NCBI RefSeq assembly: GCF_900176255.2
Contig: NZ_FXEG02000003.1
Location: 806,001-870,000 of the forward strand
DNA: 64,000 nucleotides
Direction: 5' to 3'
DNA from: Mycobacterium ahvazicum
GTDB taxonomy: Bacteria > Actinomycetota > Actinomycetes > Mycobacteriales > Mycobacteriaceae
Numbering within the stretch: position 1 is the stretch's first letter; every line of letters starts with the position of its first letter. The position numbers and the translations under genes are program-made. Shown here piece after piece: positions 16,940-26,498 of the stretch. Below the pieces are notes generated by a model. It was not told where the DNA came from and made no database searches. It was given only the letters and a program-made list of their open reading frames with translations.

Positions 16940-18678
16940 CCGTAACGCTGACCTTCCAGTGCGCGAGCGCGCCGTGTTTGGCGCTGACCGGCTCCCTGTC
17001 TGGGGTAGCGCTGATCAGATCCATGATGCCTTGACCGCGGTTCGGTGCGAACAGCTGTCCGCGGAAAAACCGGGCGCAGCGGCGGCTCGGGCTGGCGGCG
17101 TCCCTTACGCGCGGGTGGCTCGGCCTTCCGGGCGGGGGCCTTACGCCCACGTGCCGGGGCCGACGGCCGCGGCGCTCGCGGCTGCGACTTCTTGCGGTCG
17201 CGGAACGACTCGAGGCGCGTCGGCGAATACGGCTCGGGCAGCGGCAGCCGCAGCAGCCGGTTCATCTTGTCGTCGCGCCCGGCGCGCAGGGCCGCCACCG
17301 CCTCGGGCTCATGACGCGCCGCGTTACACATGATGCCGATCATGAAAAGTGTTGCGGCCGTGGATGTTCCGCCCGCCGATATCAATGGCAGCTGCAGGCC
17401 GGTGACCGGCAGCACGCCGATCACGTAGCCGATGTTGATGAAGGCCTGACCGAGGATCCACATCGTGGTGGTGGCGGTCAGCAGCCGCAGGAACGGGTCG
17501 GCCGACCGGCGGGCGATCCGCATCCCGGTGTAGGCGAACAACCCGAACAGCGCCAGCAGCCCGAAGGCGCCGATGAAGCCCAGCTCCTCGCCGATGATCG
17601 CGAAGATGAAGTCATTGTGCGCATTGGGCAGGTAGTTCCACTTCGCGGTGCCCTGGCCGAGGCCGTCGCCGAAGATGCCGCCGTGGGCGAGCGCGAACTT
17701 CGCCTGCCGCGCCTGGTAGCCGGTGTCCATCGGGTCGTTCTCGGGGTTGATCCACGAGCGCACCCGGTCCGACCGATAACCGGCGGACATGGCCAGCACG
17801 GCGCCGGCCATGAAGACCGCGAGCAGCGATGTGCCGAAGACGCGCAGCGGCAGGCCGGCGTACCACAGCAGGGCCAGCAGGATGATGCCCATCGACACCG
17901 TCTGGCCAAGGTCAGGCTGGGCGACGATCAGCCCGAGCGCGATGACCGCCGCCGGCACCAGCGGAATCAGCATGTCGCGCAGCGAGGCCCGCTCCATGCG
18001 CCGCGACGCCAGCAGGTGCGCACCCCAAATGGCGAAGGCGATCTTGGCCAGCTCGGAGGGCTGCATGGAGAAGCCCGCGACCACGAACCATTTCCGCGAG
18101 CCGTTGGCGAGGTTGCCGATGCCGGGAACGAGCACCAGGACCAGCAGGATGATCGTGACGACGTAGCCCGGGAAGGCCACCCGGCGGATGAAGCGGATCG
18201 GCACGCGCATCGCGACGTAGGCCGCGAAGACCCCGATGACGGTCCACAACACCTGCTTGCCGAAAATCACCCACGCCGACCCGTCGTCTCCGTAGGACCG
18301 CACCCCCGAGGCCGACAGCACCATCGTCAGGCCCAGGGTTGTCAGCAAACCGGCGATCGCGATGATCAGGTGGAACGAGGTCATGGGCCGGTTCAGCCAC
18401 GCGCCGAACCGGGCGCCCGGACTGTGCTGCGGATCCTTGACCTCGACTTTCGCCGTCGCCGGGGCCGTGTCAGGGGCCGCGTCCGGCACTTCGTACGGGC
18501 TGGTTTCGGAGGCGTCGGACGGCTCGACGGCTTCCACCGCGTCCGTCGGTTCCCCGGCGTCCGTCACGGTGTCGGCCCCGGTGCTTTCCGGGAGGGCACC
18601 GGCCGCCTCGACCGGCTCGGCCGGCGACTCGATGTTCTTCTTGCCCCGGCGTAGGCGCCGGGTCAGCGCGTTACCCAC
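16936..18678 (-). CDS. ftsW: FtsW, septal SEDS glycosyltransferase
   Basis: A 580-residue SEDS-family polytopic membrane protein that polymerises lipid II with PbpB at the septum. Ten hydrophobic segments follow an acidic Pro/Glu/Ala-rich N-terminal cytoplasmic region of about 90 residues. SEDS motifs include SMQPSELAKIAFA, NPENDP, GDGLGQGTAKWNYLPNAHNDFIFA-type stretch and LPLISAGGTS. The basic C-terminal tail ends RARALEGQRYG, which I recall as also conserved in M. tuberculosis FtsW. It is longer than the M. tuberculosis protein, mainly in the N-terminal region. Six bases separate it from murD. Confidence 0.97.
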   Translation of the reverse strand: MGNALTRRLRRGKKNIESPAEPVEAAGALPESTGADTVTDAGEPTDAVEAVEPSDASETSPYEVPDAAPDTAPATAKVEVKDPQHSPGARFGAWLNRPMTSFHLIIAIAGLLTTLGLTMVLSASGVRSYGDDGSAWVIFGKQVLWTVIGVFAAYVAMRVPIRFIRRVAFPGYVVTIILLVLVLVPGIGNLANGSRKWFVVAGFSMQPSELAKIAFAIWGAHLLASRRMERASLRDMLIPLVPAAVIALGLIVAQPDLGQTVSMGIILLALLWYAGLPLRVFGTSLLAVFMAGAVLAMSAGYRSDRVRSWINPENDPMDTGYQARQAKFALAHGGIFGDGLGQGTAKWNYLPNAHNDFIFAIIGEELGFIGAFGLLALFGLFAYTGMRIARRSADPFLRLLTATTTMWILGQAFINIGYVIGVLPVTGLQLPLISAGGTSTAATLFMIGIMCNAARHEPEAVAALRAGRDDKMNRLLRLPLPEPYSPTRLESFRDRKKSQPRAPRPSAPARGRKAPARKAEPPARKGRRQPEPPLRPVFPRTAVRTEPRSRHHGSDQRYPRQGAGQRQTRRARALEGQRYG

Positions 18679-18684
18679 ACCCGC

Positions 18685-20133
18685 CTACCGCAGCGCCGCG
18701 CGTACGGCGGCGGCGAATGCGTCACCACGGTCGGCGTAGCTGCTGAACTGGTCGAATGATGCCCCCGCCGGTGCCAGCAGCACCGTGTCTCCCGACTTGG
18801 CCAAATCACGAGCCGCCGCCACAGCAGCGGTCATCACGCGAGCGCCGAGACTATCCCCCACACTGTCAACTTTTGTCACATTAGTATCAGCAGTCGCATG
18901 CATACCAGCATCCTCGCCTGTCACAACCTGGACGACGGGGACATCGGGCGCGTGTCGCGATAACGCCTCGGCAACCTCTTGACGGTCTCGGCCGATGAGT
19001 ACCGCCCCGACCAGCCGAGATGCCATCCGGGCGACCTCCGCGTCCAGCGTCGCGCCCTTGAGCAAACCGCCGGCCACCCACACCACCCGCGGGTAGGCCA
19101 TGACCGACGCCTCGGCGGCGTGCGGGTTGGTCGCCTTCGAATCGTCGACGTAGGTGATCCCGTCGGCCACCGCGACGACTTCGGACCGGTGCCGTCCCAG
19201 CCGAAACGTCGAGATGGCGTCGGCGATCGCGGCCGCGGGCACGTCAACGCAGCGGGCCAGCGCCGCCGCGGCCAGGGTGTCGAGCACGCCGACCGGGCCG
19301 GGCACCGGGATGGCCGAGGCCGGCAGCAGGGTCAGGTCGTCGGCAAACGCGCGGTCGACCAGCTGACCGTCGCGCACCCCGAGTTCGCCGGCAACCGGCT
19401 CGCCCAGCCGGAAACCCACCCGCACCGGAGCCGCCGCGGTGCTGAGCAGGGCAGCGGCCCGGCCGTCGTCCAGCCCGACCACCGCGACCCGGCCGTTCAG
19501 CACCCGGGCCTTGGCGGCGGTGTACTCGGCCATCGACGCGTGCCAATCGAGGTGGTCCTCGGCGATGTTGAGCACCACACCCGCATCGGGCCGCAGCGAC
19601 GGTGCCCAGAACAGCTGGAAGCTGGACAGTTCGACGGCCAGCAGATCGGCCGGCTGGTCCAGCACGTCGAGCACCGGGTCGCCGATGTTGCCGCACAGCA
19701 GGCTGCGCCGCCCTCCGGCGACCAGCATGGCGTGCAGCATCGACGTCGTCGTGGTCTTGCCGTTGGTGCCGGTCACGACCAGCCAGCGGCGCGGTGTGCC
19801 GTAACACCCCGCGGCGTCCAGCCGCCAGGCCAGTTCCACGTCACCCCAGATCGGGATGTCCGCCGACGCGGCGGCGGCCAGCACCGGCGCCGACGGCTGG
19901 AATCCGGGGCTGGTGATCACCAGCGCATAGTTCGCGATCCGCTGTACCGCGGTCGCGGGATCGACTGTGGGAACCCCGTTTTCGGCATAAGGCGCCAGCA
20001 TGGCCGGATCGTCGTCGCACAGGGTGGCCACGGCGCCGAACCGGGTCAGCGCACCCAGGATCGCCCGGCCGGTCACCCGGGCGCCGGCGATTAGGACGGG
20101 TGCACCCACGGACAGCGGTTCGAGCCCGGACAT
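18685..20133 (-). CDS. murD: MurD, UDP-MurNAc-L-Ala--D-Glu ligase
   Basis: A 482-residue Mur ligase adding D-glutamate. The P-loop VVTGTNGKTTTTSM, NIAEDHLDWH and YVDDSKATNPHAA are diagnostic. I chose the ATG at 20133, one base after the mraY stop region, because it starts directly before the first beta strand (GAPVLIAGARVTG); an upstream start would add ten residues. It is coupled in the operon between mraY and ftsW. Confidence 0.97.
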   Translation of the reverse strand: MSGLEPLSVGAPVLIAGARVTGRAILGALTRFGAVATLCDDDPAMLAPYAENGVPTVDPATAVQRIANYALVITSPGFQPSAPVLAAAASADIPIWGDVELAWRLDAAGCYGTPRRWLVVTGTNGKTTTTSMLHAMLVAGGRRSLLCGNIGDPVLDVLDQPADLLAVELSSFQLFWAPSLRPDAGVVLNIAEDHLDWHASMAEYTAAKARVLNGRVAVVGLDDGRAAALLSTAAAPVRVGFRLGEPVAGELGVRDGQLVDRAFADDLTLLPASAIPVPGPVGVLDTLAAAALARCVDVPAAAIADAISTFRLGRHRSEVVAVADGITYVDDSKATNPHAAEASVMAYPRVVWVAGGLLKGATLDAEVARMASRLVGAVLIGRDRQEVAEALSRHAPDVPVVQVVTGEDAGMHATADTNVTKVDSVGDSLGARVMTAAVAAARDLAKSGDTVLLAPAGASFDQFSSYADRGDAFAAAVRAALR

Positions 20134-20134
20134 G

Positions 20135-21214
20135 TCATGCGCCGATCGTGGCGAGCCACTCACCGTAGAACAGCGCCACTCCCAGCCCGCACGCGATCGC
20201 GGTGAGCAGCCAGAAGCGGATGATGACCGTTGTTTCGGCCCAGCCGCTCAACTCGAAATGGTGATGGAAGGGCGCCATCCGGAACACCCGGCGCCCGGTG
20301 GTCCGGAAGGTGAGAATCTGCAGCACCACCGAGACGACCTCGGCGACGAACAGCGAACCCAGCACCACCGCGAGCAGCTCGGTGCGGCTGGTGACCGACA
20401 GACCGGCGATGATGCCGCCCAGCGCCAGCGAGCCGGTGTCACCCATGAAGATCTTGGCGGGCGCGGCATTCCACCACAGAAAGCCGATGCAGGCCCCCGC
20501 GGTCGCGGCGGCGACCAACGCGAGGTCCAGCGGATCGCGCACGTTGTAGCAGCCCAGGCCCGGCGCGGTAGCGCACGCGTTGCGGTACTGCCAGAAGGTG
20601 ATCAGCACGTAGGCGCCGGTGACCATCGCCATGCAGCCCGCGGCCAGTCCGTCCAGGCCGTCGGTGAAGTTGACCGCGTTGGACCAGGCGCTGACGATGA
20701 CGACGCAGAACAGCACGAACAGTCCGGGAGCCAGTGTGACGGTGGCGATTTCGCGCACGTAGGAAATGTCCGCGCTGGCCGGCGTCAGGCCGTTGGCATT
20801 GTGGAACTGCAGGACCAGCACGCCGAACAGCACCGCGGCCACGATCTGCCCGACCGTCTTGGCCGTCTTGTTCAAGCCCAGGTTGCGCGAGCGGCGGATC
20901 TTGATCAGGTCGTCGAGGAAGCCGACGCCACCCAGCATGGTGGCCAACCCCAGCACCAGCAGACCGGACGCGGAGGCGCCCTCCCCGTCGAACGCCAGCC
21001 CGGCGAGGTGCGTGCCCAGGTAGCCGGCCCAGATGCCCGCCACGATCGCCACGCCGCCCATCGACGGGGTGCCGCGTTTGGTGTGGTGACTCGGCGGGCC
21101 GTCCTCGCGGATCTGGTGGCCGAAGCCCTGCTTGGTGAACAGCCGGATCAGCGCAGGGGTCAGCAGAATCGACACGGTCAGGGCGATCGCGACGGCGACG
21201 AGGATCTGCCTCAC
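20135..21214 (-). CDS. mraY: MraY (MurX), phospho-MurNAc-pentapeptide translocase
   Basis: A 359-residue ten-helix membrane enzyme that makes lipid I from decaprenyl phosphate and UDP-MurNAc-pentapeptide. Catalytic segments are visible: FLDDLIKI with the Asp pair, NFTDGLDGLAAG, and MAPFHHHFELSGW. Start overlaps the murF stop by ATGA (21211-21214). It is the target of several nucleoside antibiotics in this family. Length is standard. Confidence 0.98.
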   Translation of the reverse strand: MRQILVAVAIALTVSILLTPALIRLFTKQGFGHQIREDGPPSHHTKRGTPSMGGVAIVAGIWAGYLGTHLAGLAFDGEGASASGLLVLGLATMLGGVGFLDDLIKIRRSRNLGLNKTAKTVGQIVAAVLFGVLVLQFHNANGLTPASADISYVREIATVTLAPGLFVLFCVVIVSAWSNAVNFTDGLDGLAAGCMAMVTGAYVLITFWQYRNACATAPGLGCYNVRDPLDLALVAAATAGACIGFLWWNAAPAKIFMGDTGSLALGGIIAGLSVTSRTELLAVVLGSLFVAEVVSVVLQILTFRTTGRRVFRMAPFHHHFELSGWAETTVIIRFWLLTAIACGLGVALFYGEWLATIGA

Positions 21215-22770
21215 GAACGGACCTCGCCCGCGGGTGCGTCGGCGACCAGCGCCTCGGCCAGCGCGCCGAGTCCGGCGGCGTTCGAGGCCTTCACCAGGAC
21301 CACGTCGCCGGGCCGCAGTTCGGCCCGCAACACCTCGAGGGCGGCGTCACCGTCGGCCACCTGCACGGCCCCTCTATCACCGGAAGCACCCCACGAACCC
21401 CATGCCCCTTCCAGGACCGCAGCGTGGTGCATGGCGGTTACCGACCTCCCCATTCCCACGACAACAAGTCGAGACACATCTAAGCGCACCGCCAGCCGGC
21501 CGATGGCATCGTGCTCGGTTATCGCGTCCTCCCCCAGCTCGGCCATCTCGCCGAGCACCGCCCAGCTCCGGCGCGCGGTGGCAGGGGCAGCCCCGCTACC
21601 GCGGGCAATCTGAGCCAGCGCCTGCAGTCCCGCGCGCATCGAGTCCGGGTTGGCGTTGTAGGCGTCGTCGATCACCGTCACCCCGTCGGCGCGATTGGTC
21701 ACCTGCATGCGGTGGCGCGACACCGGGCCCGCCGCGGCCAGCGATGCGGCGATCTGCTCGACACTGGCGCCGCACTGCAGGGCGACCGCACCGGCGCACA
21801 GCGCGTTGGTGACCTGGTGTTCGCCGTACACACCGAGCTGCACCTCGGCCTCTACAACGCCTTGCGCGCCCATCGCGTGCAGGGTAAATCGCGGCCTGGC
21901 CAATTCGTCCAGCGACACGCCCTCGGCCCAGACGTCGCTGGGCCCCGAATCGGTCTCGCTGGATCGGCTGACCCGAACCACCCATCCCGCGCTGACGTGC
22001 GCCATCGCCGCCACCGATGGATCGTCGACGTTGAGGATGACCACGCCCGACGGTGGAACAGATTGTGGCAGTTCGGATTTGGTGCGCGCAATCGCCTCTC
22101 GCGAGCCGAACTCGCCGAGGTGCGCGGTGCCGACATTGAGCACCACGCCGATGACGGGCGGGGCGATCTGCGCCAGCGCGGCGATATTGCCGGGATGGCG
22201 TGCCGACATCTCCAACACCAGGTAGTCGGTGCGCCGGGTCGCCCGCAACACCGTCCAGGGATGGCCCAGCTCGTTGTTGAACGACCCGGGTGGCGCCACC
22301 ACTTCACCCAGTGGCTCGAGCACCGCGGCCACCAGATCCTTGGTCGACGTCTTGCCCGACGACCCGGTGATCCCGATGATCGCAAGCCCGCCGGCCACCA
22401 GCTCCTCGGCCACCGCCTTGGCCAGCTTGGCCAGCGCGTCGAGCACCGCCGCGCCCGAACCGTCCGGGTCGTGCTCGAGCACCCCGGCCCGCGAACCCGA
22501 AGCGCCTTGTGGGGCAACGACAATGGCGGGCACCCCGACCGGCCGCGCGGCCAGCACCGCGACCGCACCGGCCGCGACCGCCGAGGCCGCGTGGTCGTGT
22601 CCGTCCGAGCGGGCGCCGGGCAGCGCCAGGAAGAGGCCGCCTTGGCCGACGGCGCGGGAGTCGAATTCGACGGTCCCGGTGACGCGCAGTTCGGCGGCGT
22701 CTTCCGGCGTGATGTCGGCCAGGGTGCCGCCGACGATTTCAGCGATCTGCGCGACGGTCAACTCGATCAT
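21211..22770 (-). CDS. murF: MurF, UDP-MurNAc-tripeptide--D-Ala-D-Ala ligase
   Basis: A 519-residue Mur ligase adding D-Ala-D-Ala to complete the pentapeptide. The P-loop is GITGSSGKTSTKDL, with NNELGHPWTVL and DDAYNANPDSM downstream. ATGA overlaps link it to murE upstream and mraY downstream. Length and domain order are normal. Confidence 0.97.
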   Translation of the reverse strand: MIELTVAQIAEIVGGTLADITPEDAAELRVTGTVEFDSRAVGQGGLFLALPGARSDGHDHAASAVAAGAVAVLAARPVGVPAIVVAPQGASGSRAGVLEHDPDGSGAAVLDALAKLAKAVAEELVAGGLAIIGITGSSGKTSTKDLVAAVLEPLGEVVAPPGSFNNELGHPWTVLRATRRTDYLVLEMSARHPGNIAALAQIAPPVIGVVLNVGTAHLGEFGSREAIARTKSELPQSVPPSGVVILNVDDPSVAAMAHVSAGWVVRVSRSSETDSGPSDVWAEGVSLDELARPRFTLHAMGAQGVVEAEVQLGVYGEHQVTNALCAGAVALQCGASVEQIAASLAAAGPVSRHRMQVTNRADGVTVIDDAYNANPDSMRAGLQALAQIARGSGAAPATARRSWAVLGEMAELGEDAITEHDAIGRLAVRLDVSRLVVVGMGRSVTAMHHAAVLEGAWGSWGASGDRGAVQVADGDAALEVLRAELRPGDVVLVKASNAAGLGALAEALVADAPAGEVRS

Positions 22771-24296
22771 CGGCGGTCTTCCAGCGCCTGCGCGAGTTCG
22801 ACGCGGTCGTCGAACGGGCGGACGACATCCCCGGTGCGCTGGCCGGTTTCGTGGCCTTTGCCCGCGATGAGCACCACGTCGCCGGGGCCGGCCCAGCCGA
22901 CCGCGTGCCTGATCGCCTCGCGCCGGTCACCGATCTCGACCACCTCCGCTTTCAACCCAACCGCTCCATTGAGGATTTCGCGGCGGATGGACGCGGGGTC
23001 CTCGCCGCGCGGGTTGTCGTCGGTGACGACGACCAGGTCGGCCAGTTCGGCGGCGACGGCGCCCATCGGCGCCCGCTTGCCGGGGTCGCGATCGCCGCCT
23101 GCGCCGAACACCACCGCCAGCCGACGTCCCGGCCGCAGCAGGGTGGTCAACACCGCCCGCAGCGCGCCCGGCTTGTGGGCGTAGTCGACCAGGGCCAGGA
23201 AATCCTGGCCGCGGTCGATCTGTTCCAGCCGCCCCGGAACGCGGGTATTCAGCAGCCCGTCCGCCGCCTGCTCCGGGGAGACCCCGACCGCGTCGAGAAT
23301 CGCCAGTGCCACAAGACAATTCGCGATATTATAGGCGCCCGTGAGGCGAATGCCGATCCGGTGCTGAGCGCCGGCGGGGTCCACGGCGGTGAACTCTTGT
23401 CCCACTCCCAGCGGCGTCACGTCCGTCGCGCGCCAGTGCGCCGGCCCTCCGGTGGCGCTGACGGTGATCGGATCGATGGCCCGCTCGGCCATCGCGCGCC
23501 CGGCCTCGTCGTCGATGCACACCACGGCCCGGTGGGCCCGCAGCGGCGAATTCGCGTCGAACAGCAGGGCTTTGGCGTCGAAGTAGTCGGCCATGGTGGG
23601 GTGAAAGTCGAGATGGTCGCGGGACAGGTTGGTGAAACCCCCTACCGCGAACCGGGTTCCGTCGACCCGGCCCAATGCCAGCGCGTGACTGGAGACCTCC
23701 ATGACGACGGTGTCCACCCCGCGTTCGGCCATCGCGGCCAGCATCGCTTGCAGCGCGGGTGCCTCCGGGGTGGTCAGGGCGCTGGGGATGTCGGCGCCGT
23801 CGATGCGGATGCCGATGGTGCCGATCAGCCCCGCGGTGCGGCCGCCGGCGCGCAGACCCGACTCGACCAGATAGGTGGTGGTGGTCTTTCCTGACGTGCC
23901 GGTGATGCCGACGACCGTGACGGCCTCGGACGGGTTTCCGTACACGGTGGCGGCCAGCCCGCCGAGCACGCTGCGCGGCGCGGGATGCACCAGCGTCGGC
24001 ACCGCGCATGAGCCCATCTCGTCAACTCCGGCAGCGTCGGTGAGCACCGCGACCGCGCCGCGGCCGATCGCGTCGCCGGCATAGCGGGCGCCGTGGGTGG
24101 CCGAGCCGGGCAACCCGGCGAACAGGTCGCCGGGACGCACATCCTGGGCACGCAGCGTCACGCCGGTGATCGGCAGGTCCGGGACGGCCGCCAGACCATC
24201 CGGGTCGTCGGCCGTCACCGCCCCCACCTGCGCCGCCAGCGCGGGCAGTCGCACCGGCGCGGTGACGCGGGGGCGCAGCTCGGTGAGTACCGACAC
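22767..24296 (-). CDS. murE: MurE, UDP-MurNAc-L-Ala-D-Glu--meso-DAP ligase
   Basis: A 509-residue Mur ligase. The P-loop is GITGTSGKTTTTYL, and VVVTDDNPRGEDP contains the DNPR motif that reads meso-diaminopimelate, the mycobacterial cross-linking residue. Two in-frame GTGs compete for the start. The first (24305) directly abuts the Shine-Dalgarno GGGAGGT, leaving no spacing, while the second (24296) lies nine bases downstream of it, so I use the second. About 160 bases separate it from pbpB; as I recall, M. tuberculosis has several extra genes in that gap. Confidence 0.96.
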   Translation of the reverse strand: MSVLTELRPRVTAPVRLPALAAQVGAVTADDPDGLAAVPDLPITGVTLRAQDVRPGDLFAGLPGSATHGARYAGDAIGRGAVAVLTDAAGVDEMGSCAVPTLVHPAPRSVLGGLAATVYGNPSEAVTVVGITGTSGKTTTTYLVESGLRAGGRTAGLIGTIGIRIDGADIPSALTTPEAPALQAMLAAMAERGVDTVVMEVSSHALALGRVDGTRFAVGGFTNLSRDHLDFHPTMADYFDAKALLFDANSPLRAHRAVVCIDDEAGRAMAERAIDPITVSATGGPAHWRATDVTPLGVGQEFTAVDPAGAQHRIGIRLTGAYNIANCLVALAILDAVGVSPEQAADGLLNTRVPGRLEQIDRGQDFLALVDYAHKPGALRAVLTTLLRPGRRLAVVFGAGGDRDPGKRAPMGAVAAELADLVVVTDDNPRGEDPASIRREILNGAVGLKAEVVEIGDRREAIRHAVGWAGPGDVVLIAGKGHETGQRTGDVVRPFDDRVELAQALEDRR

Positions 24297-24458
24297 TTCC
24301 GTCACACCTCCCTGGACGCCGCGCGATCGCCATGATCAGCCATGACACCCTACCGAGACCGGCCGGGGCCGCGGGCACGCCCGCGCCCTCGTCGAGTGTG
24401 CGCCCAGGGCGGCCGGTGCACGGTGCGGGCGCCCCGGAGGCGCACCCGAGCGCGGCGC

Positions 24459-26498
24459 TTAGGTGGCCTGCAGGGTCAGCGGCGGCCCGGGGTCCGGTGA
24501 CAGCGGCACATTCTCACGCTGCATCAGCCAGCCGGCGATGTTGTGGAACAGCGGTGCCGCCGAGTGACCGGGCGTGCCGTCGGCGTTGCGGTCCGGGTTG
24601 TCCATCATGATGCCGATCACGTAGCGCGGATTGTCGACGGTGGCCATCCCGGCGAACGTGATCCAGTACACGTTGTCGAAGTAGCAGCCGCAGCCCGGGT
24701 TGATCTGCTGAGCGGTACCGGTCTTGCCGGCCATCTGATAGCCGGGCACCGCGGCCGCGGGTCCGGTGCCTTGCTGGTAGCCCATCGGGTCGTGCTGCAC
24801 GACGGCGCGCAGCATTCCCCGCACGGTCTGCGCGGTCTGCGGCGAGACCACCCGAACACCTTCCGGGCGCGCTTCTTCGGTGCGGGTGCCGTCAGAGGCG
24901 ATGGTGGCCTTGATGATTCGCGGCGGTATCCGCACGCCATCGTTGGCGATCGTCTGGTACATGTCGGTCATCTGCAGCAGGGTCATCGAAAGACCTTGAC
25001 CGATAGGCAGGTTGGAGAACGTGCTGCCCGACCACTGGTCGATCGGCGGCACCAGGCCGGCGCTCTCACCGGGCAACCCGACGTTGGTCCGCTGTCCGAG
25101 ACCGAACTTGCGAACCATGTCGTAAAACCGTTCCGGGCCGACGCGTTGGGCCAGCATCAGCGTGCCGACGTTGGACGACTTCCCGAACACGCCGGTGGTG
25201 GTGTACGGCATCACGCCGTGCTCCCACGCGTCGTGGATATTGACGCCACCCATGTTGATCGAGCCCGGGACCTGCAGCACCTCGTCGGGGTTGGACAGGC
25301 CGTATTCGATGACCGAGGACGCGGTGACGATCTTGTTCACCGAGCCCGGCTCGAACGGCGAGGAGACCGCGAGGTTGCCCAGTTGCCGGTCGCCCTGCCG
25401 CCCGATGTCCTGCGACGGGTCGAAGGTGTTGTCATTGGCCATGGCCAGCACGTCACCGGTCTTGGCGTCCAGCACGACGGCCGAAACATTGTGCGCCCCC
25501 GACATGTTCTTGGCCTGCTGAACCTGCTGCTGCACGTAGAACTGGATGTCGTCGTCGATGGTCAGCTGGACGGTCGAACCGTTGACCGCCTTGTGCCGGT
25601 TGCGGTAGCTGCCGGGAATGACCACGCCGTCCGAGCCGCGGTCGTAGGTGACCGAACCGTCGGTTCCCGACAGCACGGAGTCCATGCTGTCTTCGAGTCC
25701 GAGCAGGCCGTGGCCGTCCCAGTCGATGCCGCCGACGATGTTGGCCGCCAGCGACCCGCCCGGATATTGACGCAGATCCTGCCGCTCGGAGCCGACCTCG
25801 GGGTACTTGTCCGAGATCGCGCTGGCGACCGCCGGGTCGACGGCACGCGCCAAATAGGCGAAATTGTCGTCGGTTTGCAGCTTCTTCAGCACCGTCGCGT
25901 AGTCCGGCTTGTTATTCAGCCGGCTGGAAACCTCTTTGGCGATATCGCGCAGCCGCGCCTGCGGATCGGGAGCGGCCGGGTTCTTCTTCTTGGCCTCTTC
26001 CAATTGCTGGCGGATCTTCTTCGGCTGAAACGTCAGGGCACGCGACTCGATGGTGAACGCCAGCTGCTGGTTGTTGCGGTCAACGATGCTGCCGCGGATG
26101 GCCTTTGAGACATCGGTGACCTTGAGCTGGCCCGCGGCCTGGGCGCGCAGCTTCGGTGCGTTGGTGACCTGCAGGACGAACAGCTGGGCGGCCGCCACCA
26201 GCGTCAGCGCCAAGATGACCACATTGCCGGCGCGATGCCGGAAGACGAACGACGAGCCCCGGACGCCCGCCCCGACGAGCTGCCGGGTGCGCCGCTGATT
26301 GGCCGAATGGCCGAGCGGCGCCTCACCGGGTTTCTTGGCCTTGCGAAATCCCGTTGTTTCCTGCGCGTCCCGGCCCTGGTGCGCCTTTTCCGATTTCCTG
26401 GCGCGGCTGGTCTGCCGGACGTCCCTGACCCCCTGTGGTTTACGCGGACCGCGCGTCGACCGGGACCGGCGGGTGCGGCCGTCCTCGCCGCGACTCAC
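24459..26498 (-). CDS. pbpB: PbpB (FtsI/PBP3), septal transpeptidase
   Basis: A 679-residue class B penicillin-binding protein working with FtsW. A basic cytoplasmic tail (about 90 residues) precedes one membrane segment (about residues 92-112), then the dimerisation domain (KAIRGSIVDRN) and the transpeptidase domain. The active-site motifs are EPGSVNK (Ser of SxxK), KSSNVG (SxN) and AGKTGTAQ (KTG). The start overlaps the ftsL-like stop by ATGA. Downstream, 24297-24458 holds no gene. Confidence 0.98.
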   Translation of the reverse strand: MSRGEDGRTRRSRSTRGPRKPQGVRDVRQTSRARKSEKAHQGRDAQETTGFRKAKKPGEAPLGHSANQRRTRQLVGAGVRGSSFVFRHRAGNVVILALTLVAAAQLFVLQVTNAPKLRAQAAGQLKVTDVSKAIRGSIVDRNNQQLAFTIESRALTFQPKKIRQQLEEAKKKNPAAPDPQARLRDIAKEVSSRLNNKPDYATVLKKLQTDDNFAYLARAVDPAVASAISDKYPEVGSERQDLRQYPGGSLAANIVGGIDWDGHGLLGLEDSMDSVLSGTDGSVTYDRGSDGVVIPGSYRNRHKAVNGSTVQLTIDDDIQFYVQQQVQQAKNMSGAHNVSAVVLDAKTGDVLAMANDNTFDPSQDIGRQGDRQLGNLAVSSPFEPGSVNKIVTASSVIEYGLSNPDEVLQVPGSINMGGVNIHDAWEHGVMPYTTTGVFGKSSNVGTLMLAQRVGPERFYDMVRKFGLGQRTNVGLPGESAGLVPPIDQWSGSTFSNLPIGQGLSMTLLQMTDMYQTIANDGVRIPPRIIKATIASDGTRTEEARPEGVRVVSPQTAQTVRGMLRAVVQHDPMGYQQGTGPAAAVPGYQMAGKTGTAQQINPGCGCYFDNVYWITFAGMATVDNPRYVIGIMMDNPDRNADGTPGHSAAPLFHNIAGWLMQRENVPLSPDPGPPLTLQAT

